Shown piece by piece: positions 47,527-56,722 of a stretch of 64,000 nucleotides of DNA. The notes below the pieces were generated by a model, which worked only from the letters and a program-made list of their open reading frames with translations, was not told the DNA's origin and did not search any database. The stretch spans positions 120,289-184,288 of the forward strand of contig NZ_QJRL01000009.1 in assembly GCF_003205205.1 (NCBI RefSeq), given 5' to 3'. This DNA comes from Pseudomonas sp. LB-090624. GTDB taxonomy: Bacteria; Pseudomonadota; Gammaproteobacteria; Pseudomonadales; Pseudomonadaceae. Numbering within the stretch: position 1 is the stretch's first letter; each line of letters begins with the position of its first letter. The position numbers and the translations under genes are program-made.

Positions 47527-48300
47527 TCAGTGCTTGTCAGTTTCGGGATTGGCTGCGGTGCGGTTGACCTTCGCCAGTGGCAGCGGCAGCAGCTTGCCCA
47601 TTGGCTCGCGGCGTTCCGGCCGCAGAGGCCGCAGGCCTACCACCATCTTGCGCGCCACCAGCAGGTATACCCCGCCCCCAGAGCCCTGCCAGCCGCCGGC
47701 CAGTCGTTCCCAGCCCTCCAGGCGTTGCTGCCATGCAGGTGAGGCAAGCGGCGGACGATAGCACCCGAAGCGGCGTTTCTCCAGCGCGAAGCCCAGCAGG
47801 TTGAGCCAGTCCCCCACCCGCGAAGGCGAGATGCACCGCGCTTTGCGCAGGGCGCCATGGCTGAAGAAATGGCGCATGCCCCAACTGCTCCACGGGTTGA
47901 TGCCGACGATCAGCAGATGACCGCCCGGGCGCACTGCACTGGCCGCCTCGCGCAGCAGACCATGCGGTGAAAGGCAGAAGTCCAGGCCGTGCTGCAGCAC
48001 CACCACGTCGGCGGCATGCTCGCTCAGCGGCCACGCCTGCTCTTCGCAGACGATCTCCACCCCAGGCAATGGCGCACCAAGGCGCACGTTGCGCTGCACC
48101 TGCGGGGCGCTGGGGGGGGCCTCGGCGCATGGCCCATAATGCACAAGGTAACCCCCGAAGAAGCGCCCTAGCTCTTCTTCCAGCAGTTTGTCCTCCTCCT
48201 TGAGCATCAGTTGCCCGAGTGGGCCGTTGAACCACTCACGGGCCAGGCTGATCAGCTCGACCCAGTCCGGGTCGGCCTGGGCAAAGGCTTGGTCGGTCAT
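47527..48300 (-). CDS. SAM-dependent methyltransferase, YafS-like
   Basis: The 257-residue protein has a class I methyltransferase fold, though motif I is weak. After the region VRLGAPLPGVEIVCEEQAWP comes LSEHAADVVVLQHGLDFCLSPHGLLREAASAVRPGGHLLIVG, with motif post-I/III (RPGGHLLIVG) clear. E. coli has yafS between gloB and rnhA in the same order, supporting the assignment. The substrate is unknown. The start at 48300 (MTDQAFAQ) has GGAG 6-7 nt upstream; an upstream in-frame codon at 48327 is not needed. It is divergent from gloB. Confidence 0.85.
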   Translation of the reverse strand: MTDQAFAQADPDWVELISLAREWFNGPLGQLMLKEEDKLLEEELGRFFGGYLVHYGPCAEAPPSAPQVQRNVRLGAPLPGVEIVCEEQAWPLSEHAADVVVLQHGLDFCLSPHGLLREAASAVRPGGHLLIVGINPWSSWGMRHFFSHGALRKARCISPSRVGDWLNLLGFALEKRRFGCYRPPLASPAWQQRLEGWERLAGGWQGSGGGVYLLVARKMVVGLRPLRPERREPMGKLLPLPLAKVNRTAANPETDKH

Positions 48301-48385
48301 TGCGCTCTCCTTCGAAGGTTCTCCCACCGCGCCATCGCGGCTAAGATGCCCTCATGTGCCACGCTAGGCGAATCGGATCCGCACC

Positions 48386-49165
48386 ATGATACAGATCGAT
48401 GCTCTCCCCGCTTTCTCCGACAACTACATCTGGTTGTTACAGGATACTGCCAAACGCCGTTGCGCGGTGGTTGACCCGGGTGATGCCGGCCCGGTGGAAC
48501 GCTGGCTGGCGGCAAACCCCGGATGGACGCTGAGCGACATCCTGATCACTCACCACCACAACGATCATGTCGGCGGCGTTGAACGGCTCAAGCAGTTGAG
48601 CGGGGCGCGGGTCTGCGGCCCGGCCAACGAGCGCATCCCCGGCCGCGACCTGGCATTGAACGACGGCGACCTGCTGGAGGTGCTGGGCGTGGGTTTCCAG
48701 GTGCTGGCAGTGCCCGGTCACACGCTGGGGCATATCGCTTTCTTCAGCGACCAGCCGGCAACGCCCCTCCTGTTCAGTGGCGACACCCTGTTCGCCGCCG
48801 GCTGCGGGCGCATGTTCGAGGGTACACCCGAACAGATGCAGCCTGCCCTCGCCCGCCTGGCGGCGCTGCCAGCGCGAACCGAGGTGTACTGCGCCCACGA
48901 ATACACCCTCAGCAACCTGCGCTTCGCCAAGGCCGTGGAGCCCAGCAATCCGCATGTTCAGCAACGGTTCGAAGACGTTAGCCGGTTGCGCGCGGAAAAT
49001 CGCATCAGCTTGCCATCGACGATTGGCCTGGAACGCCTGACCAACCCCTTTTTGCGTACCTCTGAAACATTAGTTAAACAAAAAGCAGACGAATGGAAGG
49101 GACATTCGAACACCTCGCATGTCGCTGTTTTTGCTGCCTTGAGGTCTTGGAAGGACACCTTCTGA
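48386..49165 (+). CDS. gloB: Hydroxyacylglutathione hydrolase (glyoxalase II)
   Basis: This binuclear metallo-beta-lactamase-fold enzyme (259 residues) hydrolyses S-lactoylglutathione to D-lactate and GSH, completing methylglyoxal detoxification. The metal motif [10 protein letters not shown] (His56, His58, Asp60, His61), then VPGHTLGH, the bridging Asp in [14 protein letters not shown], and [13 protein letters not shown] are all in place. The C-terminal glutathione-binding part ends in RSWKDTF. It is divergent from the methyltransferase (85 bp) and followed by mltD after 100 bp, which contains mltD's own promoter. Confidence 0.97.
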   Translation: MIQIDALPAFSDNYIWLLQDTAKRRCAVVDPGDAGPVERWLAANPGWTLSDILITHHHNDHVGGVERLKQLSGARVCGPANERIPGRDLALNDGDLLEVLGVGFQVLAVPGHTLGHIAFFSDQPATPLLFSGDTLFAAGCGRMFEGTPEQMQPALARLAALPARTEVYCAHEYTLSNLRFAKAVEPSNPHVQQRFEDVSRLRAENRISLPSTIGLERLTNPFLRTSETLVKQKADEWKGHSNTSHVAVFAALRSWKDTF

Positions 49166-49190
49166 TAACCGCAAGATATATCGCAAGTGA

Positions 49191-49229
49191 TGGTCAAAGG
49201 TTGACCAGGCCCGGAGCGGTTTCTAGAAT
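49191..49229 (+). promoter_or_regulatory. Promoter of mltD with palindrome at the -35
   Basis: The -35 TTGACC (49201-49206), a 17-bp spacer and the -10 TAGAAT (49224-49229) form a strong sigma-70 promoter. TGGTCAA-AGG-TTGACCA (49191-49207) is a perfect inverted repeat covering the -35, so a bound protein would block polymerase. The mltD ATG is about 30 bp after the inferred start of transcription. Confidence 0.75.
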
Positions 49230-49265
49230 CGCCGAACTTTTTCGCCCGGATACCTGTATCAGCCG

Positions 49266-50696
49266 ATGTCTTCCCGTAGCCGCAGAACCTCTCATTCCGT
49301 CGCCCTGACGCGTCTGGCCCAAATCAGTGCGCTGGCTCTGGCCGCCACCTTGGTGGGCTGCCAGAGCACCCGTCAGCTCGACGAATCCGATAGCGTTCGC
49401 GCGCACAACTACCAGGCGCGGATCAAGCACAAGCCTTCGCCGCTACTGGTCAAGCCGGCCGAGCAGGCGCCGCAGGATGTATGGGAGCGCATGCGCCAGG
49501 GCTTCGCCCTGCAGGACAGCATCGACGTCAACCCGCGCATCGAGCAGCAGCGCCTGTGGTTCGCCAGCAATCCCACCTTCATCGAAAGCGCTGGCGAGCG
49601 TGGCAGCCTGTACCTGCACTATATCGTCGAACGCCTTGAAGAACGTGACATGCCGCTGGAACTGGCCTTGCTGCCAGCCATCGAAAGCGCCTACAACCCG
49701 ATGGCCTACTCGCGTGCAAGCGCCGCCGGCATGTGGCAGTTCATGCCGGCCACCGGTCGCCACTTCAACCTGCGCCAGACCAACTTCTATGACGGCCGCC
49801 GCGACGTCACCGCATCGACCAACGCGGCACTGGACTACCTGACCCGCCTGCACGACATGTTCAACGGTGACTGGCTGCTTGCCCTGGCGGCCTACAATGC
49901 CGGCGAAGGTACCGTCAGCCGGGCCATCGAGCGCAACGAAAAGCTCGGCCTGCCGACCGACTACTGGAACCTGCCCCTGCCACAGGAAACCCGCGACTAC
50001 GTACCCAAGTTGCTGGCGCTGTCGCAGGTGGTCTCCACGCCAGAAGCCTATGGCGTCAATCTGACCCCGATCGCCAACGAACCGTATTTCGAAGCGGTGG
50101 CGATCAATGAACGCCTGGACCTGACCCGCGTTGCAGCCTTCGCCAACATCGACGAGGACGAGCTGATCCAGCTTAACCCGGCGTTCAAGAAGCGCATGAC
50201 CGTCGACGGCCCTAAACAACTGCTGGTACCGACCGCCAAGGCACAGCTGCTCAGTGCCAGCCTGTCCAACCTCAACCCGGAGCAACTGGTCAGCCTGCAG
50301 CCGCCCAAGGCCGCGTTCGCCCGCGCTGTGGCCGAAGCCAAGGCCCCGGTGGCCACACGCAGCTACCGGGTCAAGCGTGGCGACAACCTGGGCGCCATCG
50401 CCAAGGCCAATCGGGTGTCGGTCAAGGACATCAAGCGCTGGAACCGCCTTTCCGGCAACAGCCTGCGCGCCGGCCAGGTCCTGGCCCTGCGCGGCGGCAA
50501 CGCCTCGAGTGCTGCCGGCAATCGGGTAGCGGCATCGGCGCAGCGCTCCACCCAGTACAAGGTGCGCAAGGGTGATTCGCTGTACCTGGTGGCCAAGCGC
50601 TTCAACGTGGAAATGAAACACCTCAAGCGCTGGAACCCACGCAGTGGCCATGCTCTGAAGCCAGGCCAGACCCTGACCGTCTACCTCGGGCATTGA
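49266..50696 (+). CDS. mltD: Membrane-bound lytic murein transglycosylase D
   Basis: This cell-wall lipoprotein (476 residues) cleaves peptidoglycan between MurNAc and GlcNAc to give 1,6-anhydro ends. A lipobox LVGC sits at 29-32 (Cys32). The SLT family 1 domain lies about 125-250, with the catalytic Glu140 in LLPAIESAYNP and the following SRASAAGMWQFMPATGRHF and LALAAYNAGEGTV. Two LysM modules bind peptidoglycan near the end (YRVKRGDNLGAIAKANRVS; YKVRKGDSLYLVAKRFNVE). The start is supported by the lipobox and by the promoter just upstream. Confidence 0.96.
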   Translation: MSSRSRRTSHSVALTRLAQISALALAATLVGCQSTRQLDESDSVRAHNYQARIKHKPSPLLVKPAEQAPQDVWERMRQGFALQDSIDVNPRIEQQRLWFASNPTFIESAGERGSLYLHYIVERLEERDMPLELALLPAIESAYNPMAYSRASAAGMWQFMPATGRHFNLRQTNFYDGRRDVTASTNAALDYLTRLHDMFNGDWLLALAAYNAGEGTVSRAIERNEKLGLPTDYWNLPLPQETRDYVPKLLALSQVVSTPEAYGVNLTPIANEPYFEAVAINERLDLTRVAAFANIDEDELIQLNPAFKKRMTVDGPKQLLVPTAKAQLLSASLSNLNPEQLVSLQPPKAAFARAVAEAKAPVATRSYRVKRGDNLGAIAKANRVSVKDIKRWNRLSGNSLRAGQVLALRGGNASSAAGNRVAASAQRSTQYKVRKGDSLYLVAKRFNVEMKHLKRWNPRSGHALKPGQTLTVYLGH

Positions 50697-50720
50697 TCCC
50701 GCAACCAGGGCCCTCACGCG

Positions 50721-50841
50721 GCCTTGTGGGAGCGGACTAGTGTCGCGATAGGGGCGCGGAGCGGCCCCAGTATTTCAACTTTTCAGCATAAACTGCCGGG
50801 GCTGCTGCGCAGCCCTTTCGCGACACAAGGCCGCTCCCACA
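50721..50841. repeat. REP-type inverted pair between mltD and the Yej operon
   Basis: The left part contains TTGTGGGAGCGG and TGTCGCGA, and the right part TTTCGCGACACAAGG and CCGCTCCCACAGG, so both REP cores are inverted across about 80 bp. Between them are a second palindromic pair, GGGGCGCGGAGCGGCCCC and GGGGCTGCTGCGCAGCCC. This is the usual P. putida REP style (TGTGGGAGCGG). It lies downstream of mltD; the open frame running through it toward the first solute-binding protein is an artefact. No gene is seen in 50842-50963. Confidence 0.85.
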
Positions 50842-50963
50842 GGTACCGTGGCACCTGTTGCCCCCGGCTTGGGGCCCGCACCTTCAAAGCCTCTCTTTTT
50901 CCAACCCCACCAAGCTGTTACTGTAGCCGATCAAAGCCCAACGCCTCTGGATCGGATGCCGAC

Positions 50964-52793
50964 TTGATACGTCCCCTCCTGCTGTCACTCAGCCTGGCCT
51001 TGAGCTTCCCCGCAGCCGCGATGGTGAGCGAAAGCCACGGATACGCGCAGTTCGGCACGCTCAAGTACCCAGCCACCTTCACCCACTTCGACTGGGTCAA
51101 CCCGCAAGCGCCCAAGGGCGGTACTTTGCGGGCCATGGCTTTTGGCACCTTCGACACCCTCAACCCCTACACCTTCAAGGGGTCGAGCCCGATCACCACG
51201 CCCAATTTCCAGCAGTACGGCATCAGCGAGCTGAACGAGCCGCTGATGGTCGGCACCGGGCAGTACGACCCGTCCGGTGACGAACCCACCTCCAGCTATG
51301 GGCTGATTGCCCGCTCGGTGGAGTACAGCGAGGACCGCAGCTGGGTGGTGTTCAACCTGCGTCCGGAAGCCCGCTGGCATGACGGGCAGCCGATCACCGC
51401 CGCAGATGTGGCCTTTTCCTACCGCACGCTGCTCAAGGACGGCCATCCGATCTACCGCACCAATCTGCAGGAAGTACAACGGGTAGACATCCTCGGCCCG
51501 CTGCGAATCCGCTTCGTGTTCAAGCGCGCCGGCAACCCGCTGCTGATCCTGCGCCTGGGCGAAATGCCGGTGCTGCCCAAGCATTACTGGCAAAAGCGTG
51601 ACTTCAAGGCCACCACCTTCGAGCCACCACTGGGCAGCGGACCCTACCGCATCACCGAGGTACAGCCCGGGCGCCGGCTGGTGTTCGAACGGGTGAAGAA
51701 CTACTGGGGCAAGGACCTGCCGGTAAACCGTGGCAAGTACAACTTCAAGCGCGTGGAGTACGAGTTCTACCGTGACGCCACGGTGGCCTTCGAGGCGTTC
51801 AAGGCGGGCGAGTTCGACATTTATATCGAGCACCAGGCAAAGAACTGGGCCAACGGCTACCACTTCCCGGCCGTACGCCGTGGCGAGGTGATCAAGGCAC
51901 AGATCCCGCATAGCATCCCCACCCAAACCCAGGGCCTGTTCATGAACAGCCGCCGGGCCACCTTCAGCGACCCGCGGGTGCGCCAGGCGCTGGGGCTGAT
52001 GCTCGACTTCGAATGGACCAACCGCGCGCTGTTCAGCAGTGCCTACCGGCGCTCGACCAGCTACTACCCCAACAGCGAGTTCGCCGCCAGCGGGCTGCCC
52101 ACTGGCAAGGAGTGGCTTTTGCTGGCGCCATTCCGTGACCAGTTGCCGGCCAAGCTGTTCAGCGAACCGTACAAGGTCAGCCACACCGATGGCCGTGGCA
52201 TCAGCCGCCAGACCCTGCGCCAGGCCTTGGGCCTGCTCGCTGACGCCGGCTGGAAGCTGAACGGCCAGCGCCTGGTCGACAGCAAGGGCCAGCAGCTGCG
52301 CATGGAGCTGCTGCTGGTAAACCCCAACCTTGAACGCATTCTGCAACCTTATGTCGAAAACCTGTCCAGCATCGGCATCGATGCGCGCTTGCGCACCGTA
52401 GACCGTGCCCAGTACAAACAACGCCTGGACCAGTTCGATTTCGACATGATTCTGATGACCCTGAACCAGACCCTCAGTCCCGGCCTTGAACAGTGGCTGT
52501 ACTTCCACTCCAGCCAGGCCGCGACCAAGGGCAGCAAGAACTATGCGGGGGTCAAGGACCCGGTCGTCGACCACCTGCTCGACACCCTGCTGGCCGCACG
52601 TACCCGCGATGACCAGGTCGCTGCCGCCCGTGCCCTGGACCGCGTGCTCTCATGGCAGTACTACATGATCCCCAACTGGTACCTCGACAACCACCGCCTG
52701 GCTTACCGCAACCGGTTCGCCTTCGTCACCACGCCGCCCTATACCCTGGGGCTGAACAGCTGGTGGATCAAGACTTCGGAGAAAGCCCAATGA
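50964..52793 (+). CDS. Peptide ABC transporter solute-binding protein, YejA-like (first copy)
   Basis: This periplasmic protein (609 residues from TTG 50964) has a signal peptide (IRPLLLSLSLALSFPAAA). Family-5 solute-binding motifs include YPATFTHFDWVNPQAPKGGT, TFDTLNPYTFKG, and LRPEARWHDGQPITAADVAFSY. No better start gives a signal peptide: an out-of-frame ATG is followed quickly by a stop. No strong ribosome binding site is visible; GGA about 9 nt upstream is weak. The stop overlaps the ATG of the next gene (ATGA). Binding-protein pairs of this type import oligopeptides, and in enterobacteria the Yej system takes up microcin C (established for E. coli). Confidence 0.9.
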   Translation: MIRPLLLSLSLALSFPAAAMVSESHGYAQFGTLKYPATFTHFDWVNPQAPKGGTLRAMAFGTFDTLNPYTFKGSSPITTPNFQQYGISELNEPLMVGTGQYDPSGDEPTSSYGLIARSVEYSEDRSWVVFNLRPEARWHDGQPITAADVAFSYRTLLKDGHPIYRTNLQEVQRVDILGPLRIRFVFKRAGNPLLILRLGEMPVLPKHYWQKRDFKATTFEPPLGSGPYRITEVQPGRRLVFERVKNYWGKDLPVNRGKYNFKRVEYEFYRDATVAFEAFKAGEFDIYIEHQAKNWANGYHFPAVRRGEVIKAQIPHSIPTQTQGLFMNSRRATFSDPRVRQALGLMLDFEWTNRALFSSAYRRSTSYYPNSEFAASGLPTGKEWLLLAPFRDQLPAKLFSEPYKVSHTDGRGISRQTLRQALGLLADAGWKLNGQRLVDSKGQQLRMELLLVNPNLERILQPYVENLSSIGIDARLRTVDRAQYKQRLDQFDFDMILMTLNQTLSPGLEQWLYFHSSQAATKGSKNYAGVKDPVVDHLLDTLLAARTRDDQVAAARALDRVLSWQYYMIPNWYLDNHRLAYRNRFAFVTTPPYTLGLNSWWIKTSEKAQ

Positions 52794-54625
52794 CGCCAAC
52801 GCACCGTCTGCGCCGGCTGGCAGGCAGCCTGTTGCTCGCCTGCCTGAGCCTTCCCGCCCTGGCCGCACCGCAACACGCCCTCACCCTGTACGACGAGCCG
52901 CCCAAGTACCCCGCTGACTTCAAGCACTTCGACTACGTCAACCCCGACGCCCCCAAGGGCGGCACCTTTCGCCAGTCCAGCTTCGGTGGCTTCGACAGCC
53001 TGAACCCGTTCATCAACAAGGGCGTCGCGGCCGAAAACATCAGCATCATCTACGACACGCTGATGCGCCAGAGCCAGGATGAGCCGTTCACCGAATACGG
53101 GCTGGTGGCCGGCAAGATCGAAAAAGCCCCTGATAACAGCTGGGTGCGCTTCTACCTGCGCCCGCAGGCGCGCTTCCATGACGGCCATCCGATGCGTGCC
53201 GACGACGTGGTATTTACCTTCAACGCCCTGATCAAGGACGGCGCGCCCCTGTACCGCCAGTACTACGCCGACGTCGCCGAAGTGGTCGCCGAAGACCCGC
53301 TGAAGGTGCTGTTCAAGTTCAAGCACAAGAACAACCGCGAGCTGCCACTGATTCTTGGGCAGCTGCCGGTACTGCCCAAGCACTGGTACGAAAACCGCGA
53401 GTTCAACCGCGGCAACCTGGAAATCCCGTTGGGCAGCGGCCCGTACAAGGTCGCCGAGGTCAAGGCCGGGCGTTCGGTGCGCTACGAACGGGTCAAGGAT
53501 TACTGGGCCAAGGACCTGCCGATCAACCGCGGTTTCTACAACTTCGACGCCATGACGTTCGACGCCTACCGCGACACCACCGTTGCCCTGGAGGCGCTCA
53601 AGGCCGGGGCATTCGACTATGGCCTGGAAGTCAGTGCAAAGAACTGGGCCACCGCCTACAACGTGCCCGCCGTGCGCGACGGCCGGTTGATCAAGGAAGA
53701 GCTACCCAACGGCAACCCCACCGGCATGCAGGGCTTCATTTTCAACATCCGTCGCCCGGTGTTCCAGGATGTGCGTGTGCGCCAGGCCCTGAGCCTGCTG
53801 CTGGACTACGAGTGGACCAACAAGCAGCTGTTCAACGGCGCCTACACCCGCACCGGCAGCTACTTCGAGAACTCGGAAATGGCCGCCCACGGCCTGCCCG
53901 GCGCCAACGAGCTGAAAATACTGGAACCACTGCGCGGCAAAGTGCCCGACCAGGTGTTCACCGCAGCCTTCCACAACCCGGTGAGCGATGGCAGCGGCAT
54001 GATCCGCGAGCAGCAGCGCCAGGCCTACAAGCTGTTGCAGGAAGCCGGCTGGAAAATCGTCGACGACAAGATGGTCGACGCCCAAGGCAAGCCGGCAAGC
54101 ATCGAGTTCCTGCTGGCGCAGACCGAGTTCGAACGCATTCTGCTGCCGTTCAAGCGCAACCTTGCCGACTTGGGGATCGAGCTGAACATTCGCCGTGTCG
54201 ATGTTTCGCAGTACATAAACCGCCTGCGCTCGCGTGACTACGACATGATCGTTGGCGGCTACCCGCAATCCAATTCGCCTGGCAACGAGCAGCGCGAGTT
54301 CTGGTCCAGCGCCGCCGCCGACAACCCCGGTAGCCGCAACTTCATCGGCCTGCGCGACCCGGCCATCGACCAACTGGTGGACCAGCTGATCAACGCCGAC
54401 TCGCGGCAGAGCCTGATCGACCACTGCCGCGCCCTCGACCGCGTACTGCTGTGGGGCTATTACGTGATCCCCAACTGGCACATCAAGACCTGGCGCGTGG
54501 CCTACTGGAACCACATCGGCCACCCGAAAGTGTCGCCCAAGTACGACATCGGCATCGACACCTGGTGGATCAAGCCCGGGGTGACCCCGGCGGTCAGCGA
54601 AGCCTCTGCGGACGAGACCAACTGA
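52790..54625 (+). CDS. yejA: Peptide ABC transporter solute-binding protein, YejA-like (second copy)
   Basis: The 611-residue protein has a signal peptide ([20 protein letters not shown]). It parallels the first copy along its whole length: [70 protein letters not shown], ending [11 protein letters not shown]. Its resemblance to E. coli YejA appears higher than that of the first copy (impression only). It overlaps its upstream neighbour by 4 bp and is followed by the permease gene after 1 bp, so all five genes are probably one operon. The duplication suggests broader peptide specificity. Confidence 0.92.
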   Translation: MTPTHRLRRLAGSLLLACLSLPALAAPQHALTLYDEPPKYPADFKHFDYVNPDAPKGGTFRQSSFGGFDSLNPFINKGVAAENISIIYDTLMRQSQDEPFTEYGLVAGKIEKAPDNSWVRFYLRPQARFHDGHPMRADDVVFTFNALIKDGAPLYRQYYADVAEVVAEDPLKVLFKFKHKNNRELPLILGQLPVLPKHWYENREFNRGNLEIPLGSGPYKVAEVKAGRSVRYERVKDYWAKDLPINRGFYNFDAMTFDAYRDTTVALEALKAGAFDYGLEVSAKNWATAYNVPAVRDGRLIKEELPNGNPTGMQGFIFNIRRPVFQDVRVRQALSLLLDYEWTNKQLFNGAYTRTGSYFENSEMAAHGLPGANELKILEPLRGKVPDQVFTAAFHNPVSDGSGMIREQQRQAYKLLQEAGWKIVDDKMVDAQGKPASIEFLLAQTEFERILLPFKRNLADLGIELNIRRVDVSQYINRLRSRDYDMIVGGYPQSNSPGNEQREFWSSAAADNPGSRNFIGLRDPAIDQLVDQLINADSRQSLIDHCRALDRVLLWGYYVIPNWHIKTWRVAYWNHIGHPKVSPKYDIGIDTWWIKPGVTPAVSEASADETN

Positions 54626-54626
54626 C

Positions 54627-55700
54627 ATGCTTGCCTACATCCTGCGCCGCCTGCTGCTGATCATCCCGACCCTGTTCGGCATCCTGATCATCAACTTCAT
54701 CATCGTCCAAGCTGCCCCCGGTGGCCCGGTCGAGCAGATGATCGCCAAGCTCGAAGGCTTCGAAGGCGCCACCAGCCGCATTGCTGGTGGCGGTGCCGAG
54801 GTCTCCGTGGCCGGCTCCAACTACCGGGGTGCCCAGGGCCTGGACCCGGCGCTGATCGCCGAGATCGAGCGCATGTACGGCTTCGACAAGTCGCCGCCCG
54901 AACGCCTGTGGATCATGATCAAGAACTACGCCCAGCTGGACTTCGGCGACAGCTTCTTCCGTGACGCCAAGGTCATCGACCTGATCATCGAGAAGATGCC
55001 GGTGTCGATCTCGCTGGGGCTGTGGAGCACGTTGATCATGTACCTGGTGTCGATCCCGCTGGGCATCGCCAAGGCGGTGCGCCACGGCAGCCACTTTGAT
55101 GTCTGGACCAGTTCGGCGATCATCGTCGGCTACGCCATTCCGGCGTTCCTGTTCGCCATCCTGCTGATCGTGCTGTTCGCCGGCGGCAGCTATTTCGACT
55201 GGTTCCCGCTGCGCGGGCTCACTTCCAACAACTTCGACGAGCTGAGCACCACCGGCAAAGTACTGGACTACTTCTGGCACCTGGTGCTGCCGATCACCGC
55301 GCTGGTCATCGGCAACTTCGCCACCATGACCCTGCTGACCAAGAACAGCTTCCTCGACGAGATCAACAAGCAGTATGTGGTCACCGCCAAGGCCAAGGGC
55401 CTGAGCCGGCCACGGGTGCTGTATGGCCACGTGTTCCGCAACGCCATGCTGCTGGTGATCGCCGGTTTCCCCTCTGCGTTCATCGGTATCTTCTTCACTG
55501 GCTCATTGCTGATCGAGGTGATCTTCAGCCTCGACGGCCTGGGCCTGATGAGTTTCGAGGCGGCCATCAACCGCGACTACCCGGTGGTCTTCGGCACCCT
55601 GTTCATCTTCACCCTGCTGGGGCTGGTGGTGAAACTGATCGGCGACCTGACCTACACCCTGGTCGATCCGCGCATCGACTTCGCCAGCCGGGAGCACTGA
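54627..55700 (+). CDS. yejB: Peptide ABC transporter permease YejB
   Basis: The 357-residue inner-membrane protein has six helices with a large periplasmic loop after the first (residues 30-120). The DPP/OPP-type permease signature is present: [30 protein letters not shown] (the EAA loop that meets the ATPase), and [20 protein letters not shown] after it. The start [20 protein letters not shown] is typical of YejB. The gene begins 1 bp after yejA ends. Confidence 0.95.
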   Translation: MLAYILRRLLLIIPTLFGILIINFIIVQAAPGGPVEQMIAKLEGFEGATSRIAGGGAEVSVAGSNYRGAQGLDPALIAEIERMYGFDKSPPERLWIMIKNYAQLDFGDSFFRDAKVIDLIIEKMPVSISLGLWSTLIMYLVSIPLGIAKAVRHGSHFDVWTSSAIIVGYAIPAFLFAILLIVLFAGGSYFDWFPLRGLTSNNFDELSTTGKVLDYFWHLVLPITALVIGNFATMTLLTKNSFLDEINKQYVVTAKAKGLSRPRVLYGHVFRNAMLLVIAGFPSAFIGIFFTGSLLIEVIFSLDGLGLMSFEAAINRDYPVVFGTLFIFTLLGLVVKLIGDLTYTLVDPRIDFASREH

Positions 55701-55701
55701 C

Positions 55702-56721
55702 ATGGCCTTGTCCCCCCTCAATCGCCGACGCTTCGAGCGTTTCAAGGCCAACCGCCGTGGCTGGTGGTCGCTGTGGCTGTTCCTGATCCTGTTCGGCCTG
55801 AGCCTGGGCGCCGAACTGATCGCCAACGACAAACCCATCGCCGTGCGCTATGACGGCGAGTGGTACTTCCCGGCGTTCAAGCGCTACCCAGAAACCACCT
55901 TCGGCGGTGAGTTCCCACTGGAGGCCAACTACAAGAGCCCGTACATCCGCGAACTGCTGGCCAGCAAAGACAGCTTCGTGCTGTGGGCACCGATCCCGTT
56001 CAGCTACCAGAGCATCAACTACGACTTGCGCGTCCCTGCCCCGGCTCCGCCTTCGGCAGACAACTGGCTGGGCACCGATGATCAGGGCCGCGACGTGCTG
56101 GCGCGGGTGATCTACGGTTTCCGCATTTCGGTACTGTTCGCCCTGACCCTGACCGTGGCCAGTTCGATCGTCGGCGTTATCGCCGGCGCATTGCAGGGCT
56201 TTTATGGCGGTTGGGTCGACCTGGCCGGGCAACGCTTCCTGGAAATCTGGTCGGGCCTGCCGGTGCTGTACCTGTTGATCATCCTTGCCAGCTTCGTGCA
56301 GCCAAACTTCTGGTGGCTGCTGGGCATCATGCTGCTGTTCTCGTGGATGAGCCTGGTGGACGTGGTACGCGCCGAGTTCCTGCGCGGGCGCAACCTGGAA
56401 TACGTGCGCGCCGCACGCGCCCTGGGTATGCGCAACGGCGCGATCATGTACCGGCACATCCTGCCCAACGCCATGATCTCGACCATGACGTTCATGCCAT
56501 TCATTCTCACCGGCGCCATCGGCACCCTCACCGCCCTGGACTTCCTCGGCTTCGGCCTGCCCGCCGGTTCGCCCTCGCTGGGCGAACTGGTGGCCCAGGG
56601 CAAGTCCAACCTGCAGGCGCCGTGGCTGGGCATCAGCGCGTTTGCCGTGCTGGCATTGATGCTTAGCCTGCTGGTGTTCATCGGCGAGTCCGCCCGCGAT
56701 GCCTTCGACCCGAGGAAGTGA
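55702..56721 (+). CDS. yejE: Peptide ABC transporter permease YejE
   Basis: The 339-residue second permease has a long N-terminal periplasmic loop after the first helix (DKPIAVRYDGEWYFPAFKRYPETTFGGEF), a YejE trait. The EAA-like loop is EYVRAARALGMRNGAIMYRHILPNAM, and it ends with the usual PAGSPSLGELVAQGK. It follows yejB after 1 bp and is followed by yejF after 1 bp. Confidence 0.95.
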   Translation: MALSPLNRRRFERFKANRRGWWSLWLFLILFGLSLGAELIANDKPIAVRYDGEWYFPAFKRYPETTFGGEFPLEANYKSPYIRELLASKDSFVLWAPIPFSYQSINYDLRVPAPAPPSADNWLGTDDQGRDVLARVIYGFRISVLFALTLTVASSIVGVIAGALQGFYGGWVDLAGQRFLEIWSGLPVLYLLIILASFVQPNFWWLLGIMLLFSWMSLVDVVRAEFLRGRNLEYVRAARALGMRNGAIMYRHILPNAMISTMTFMPFILTGAIGTLTALDFLGFGLPAGSPSLGELVAQGKSNLQAPWLGISAFAVLALMLSLLVFIGESARDAFDPRK

Positions 56722-56722
56722 C

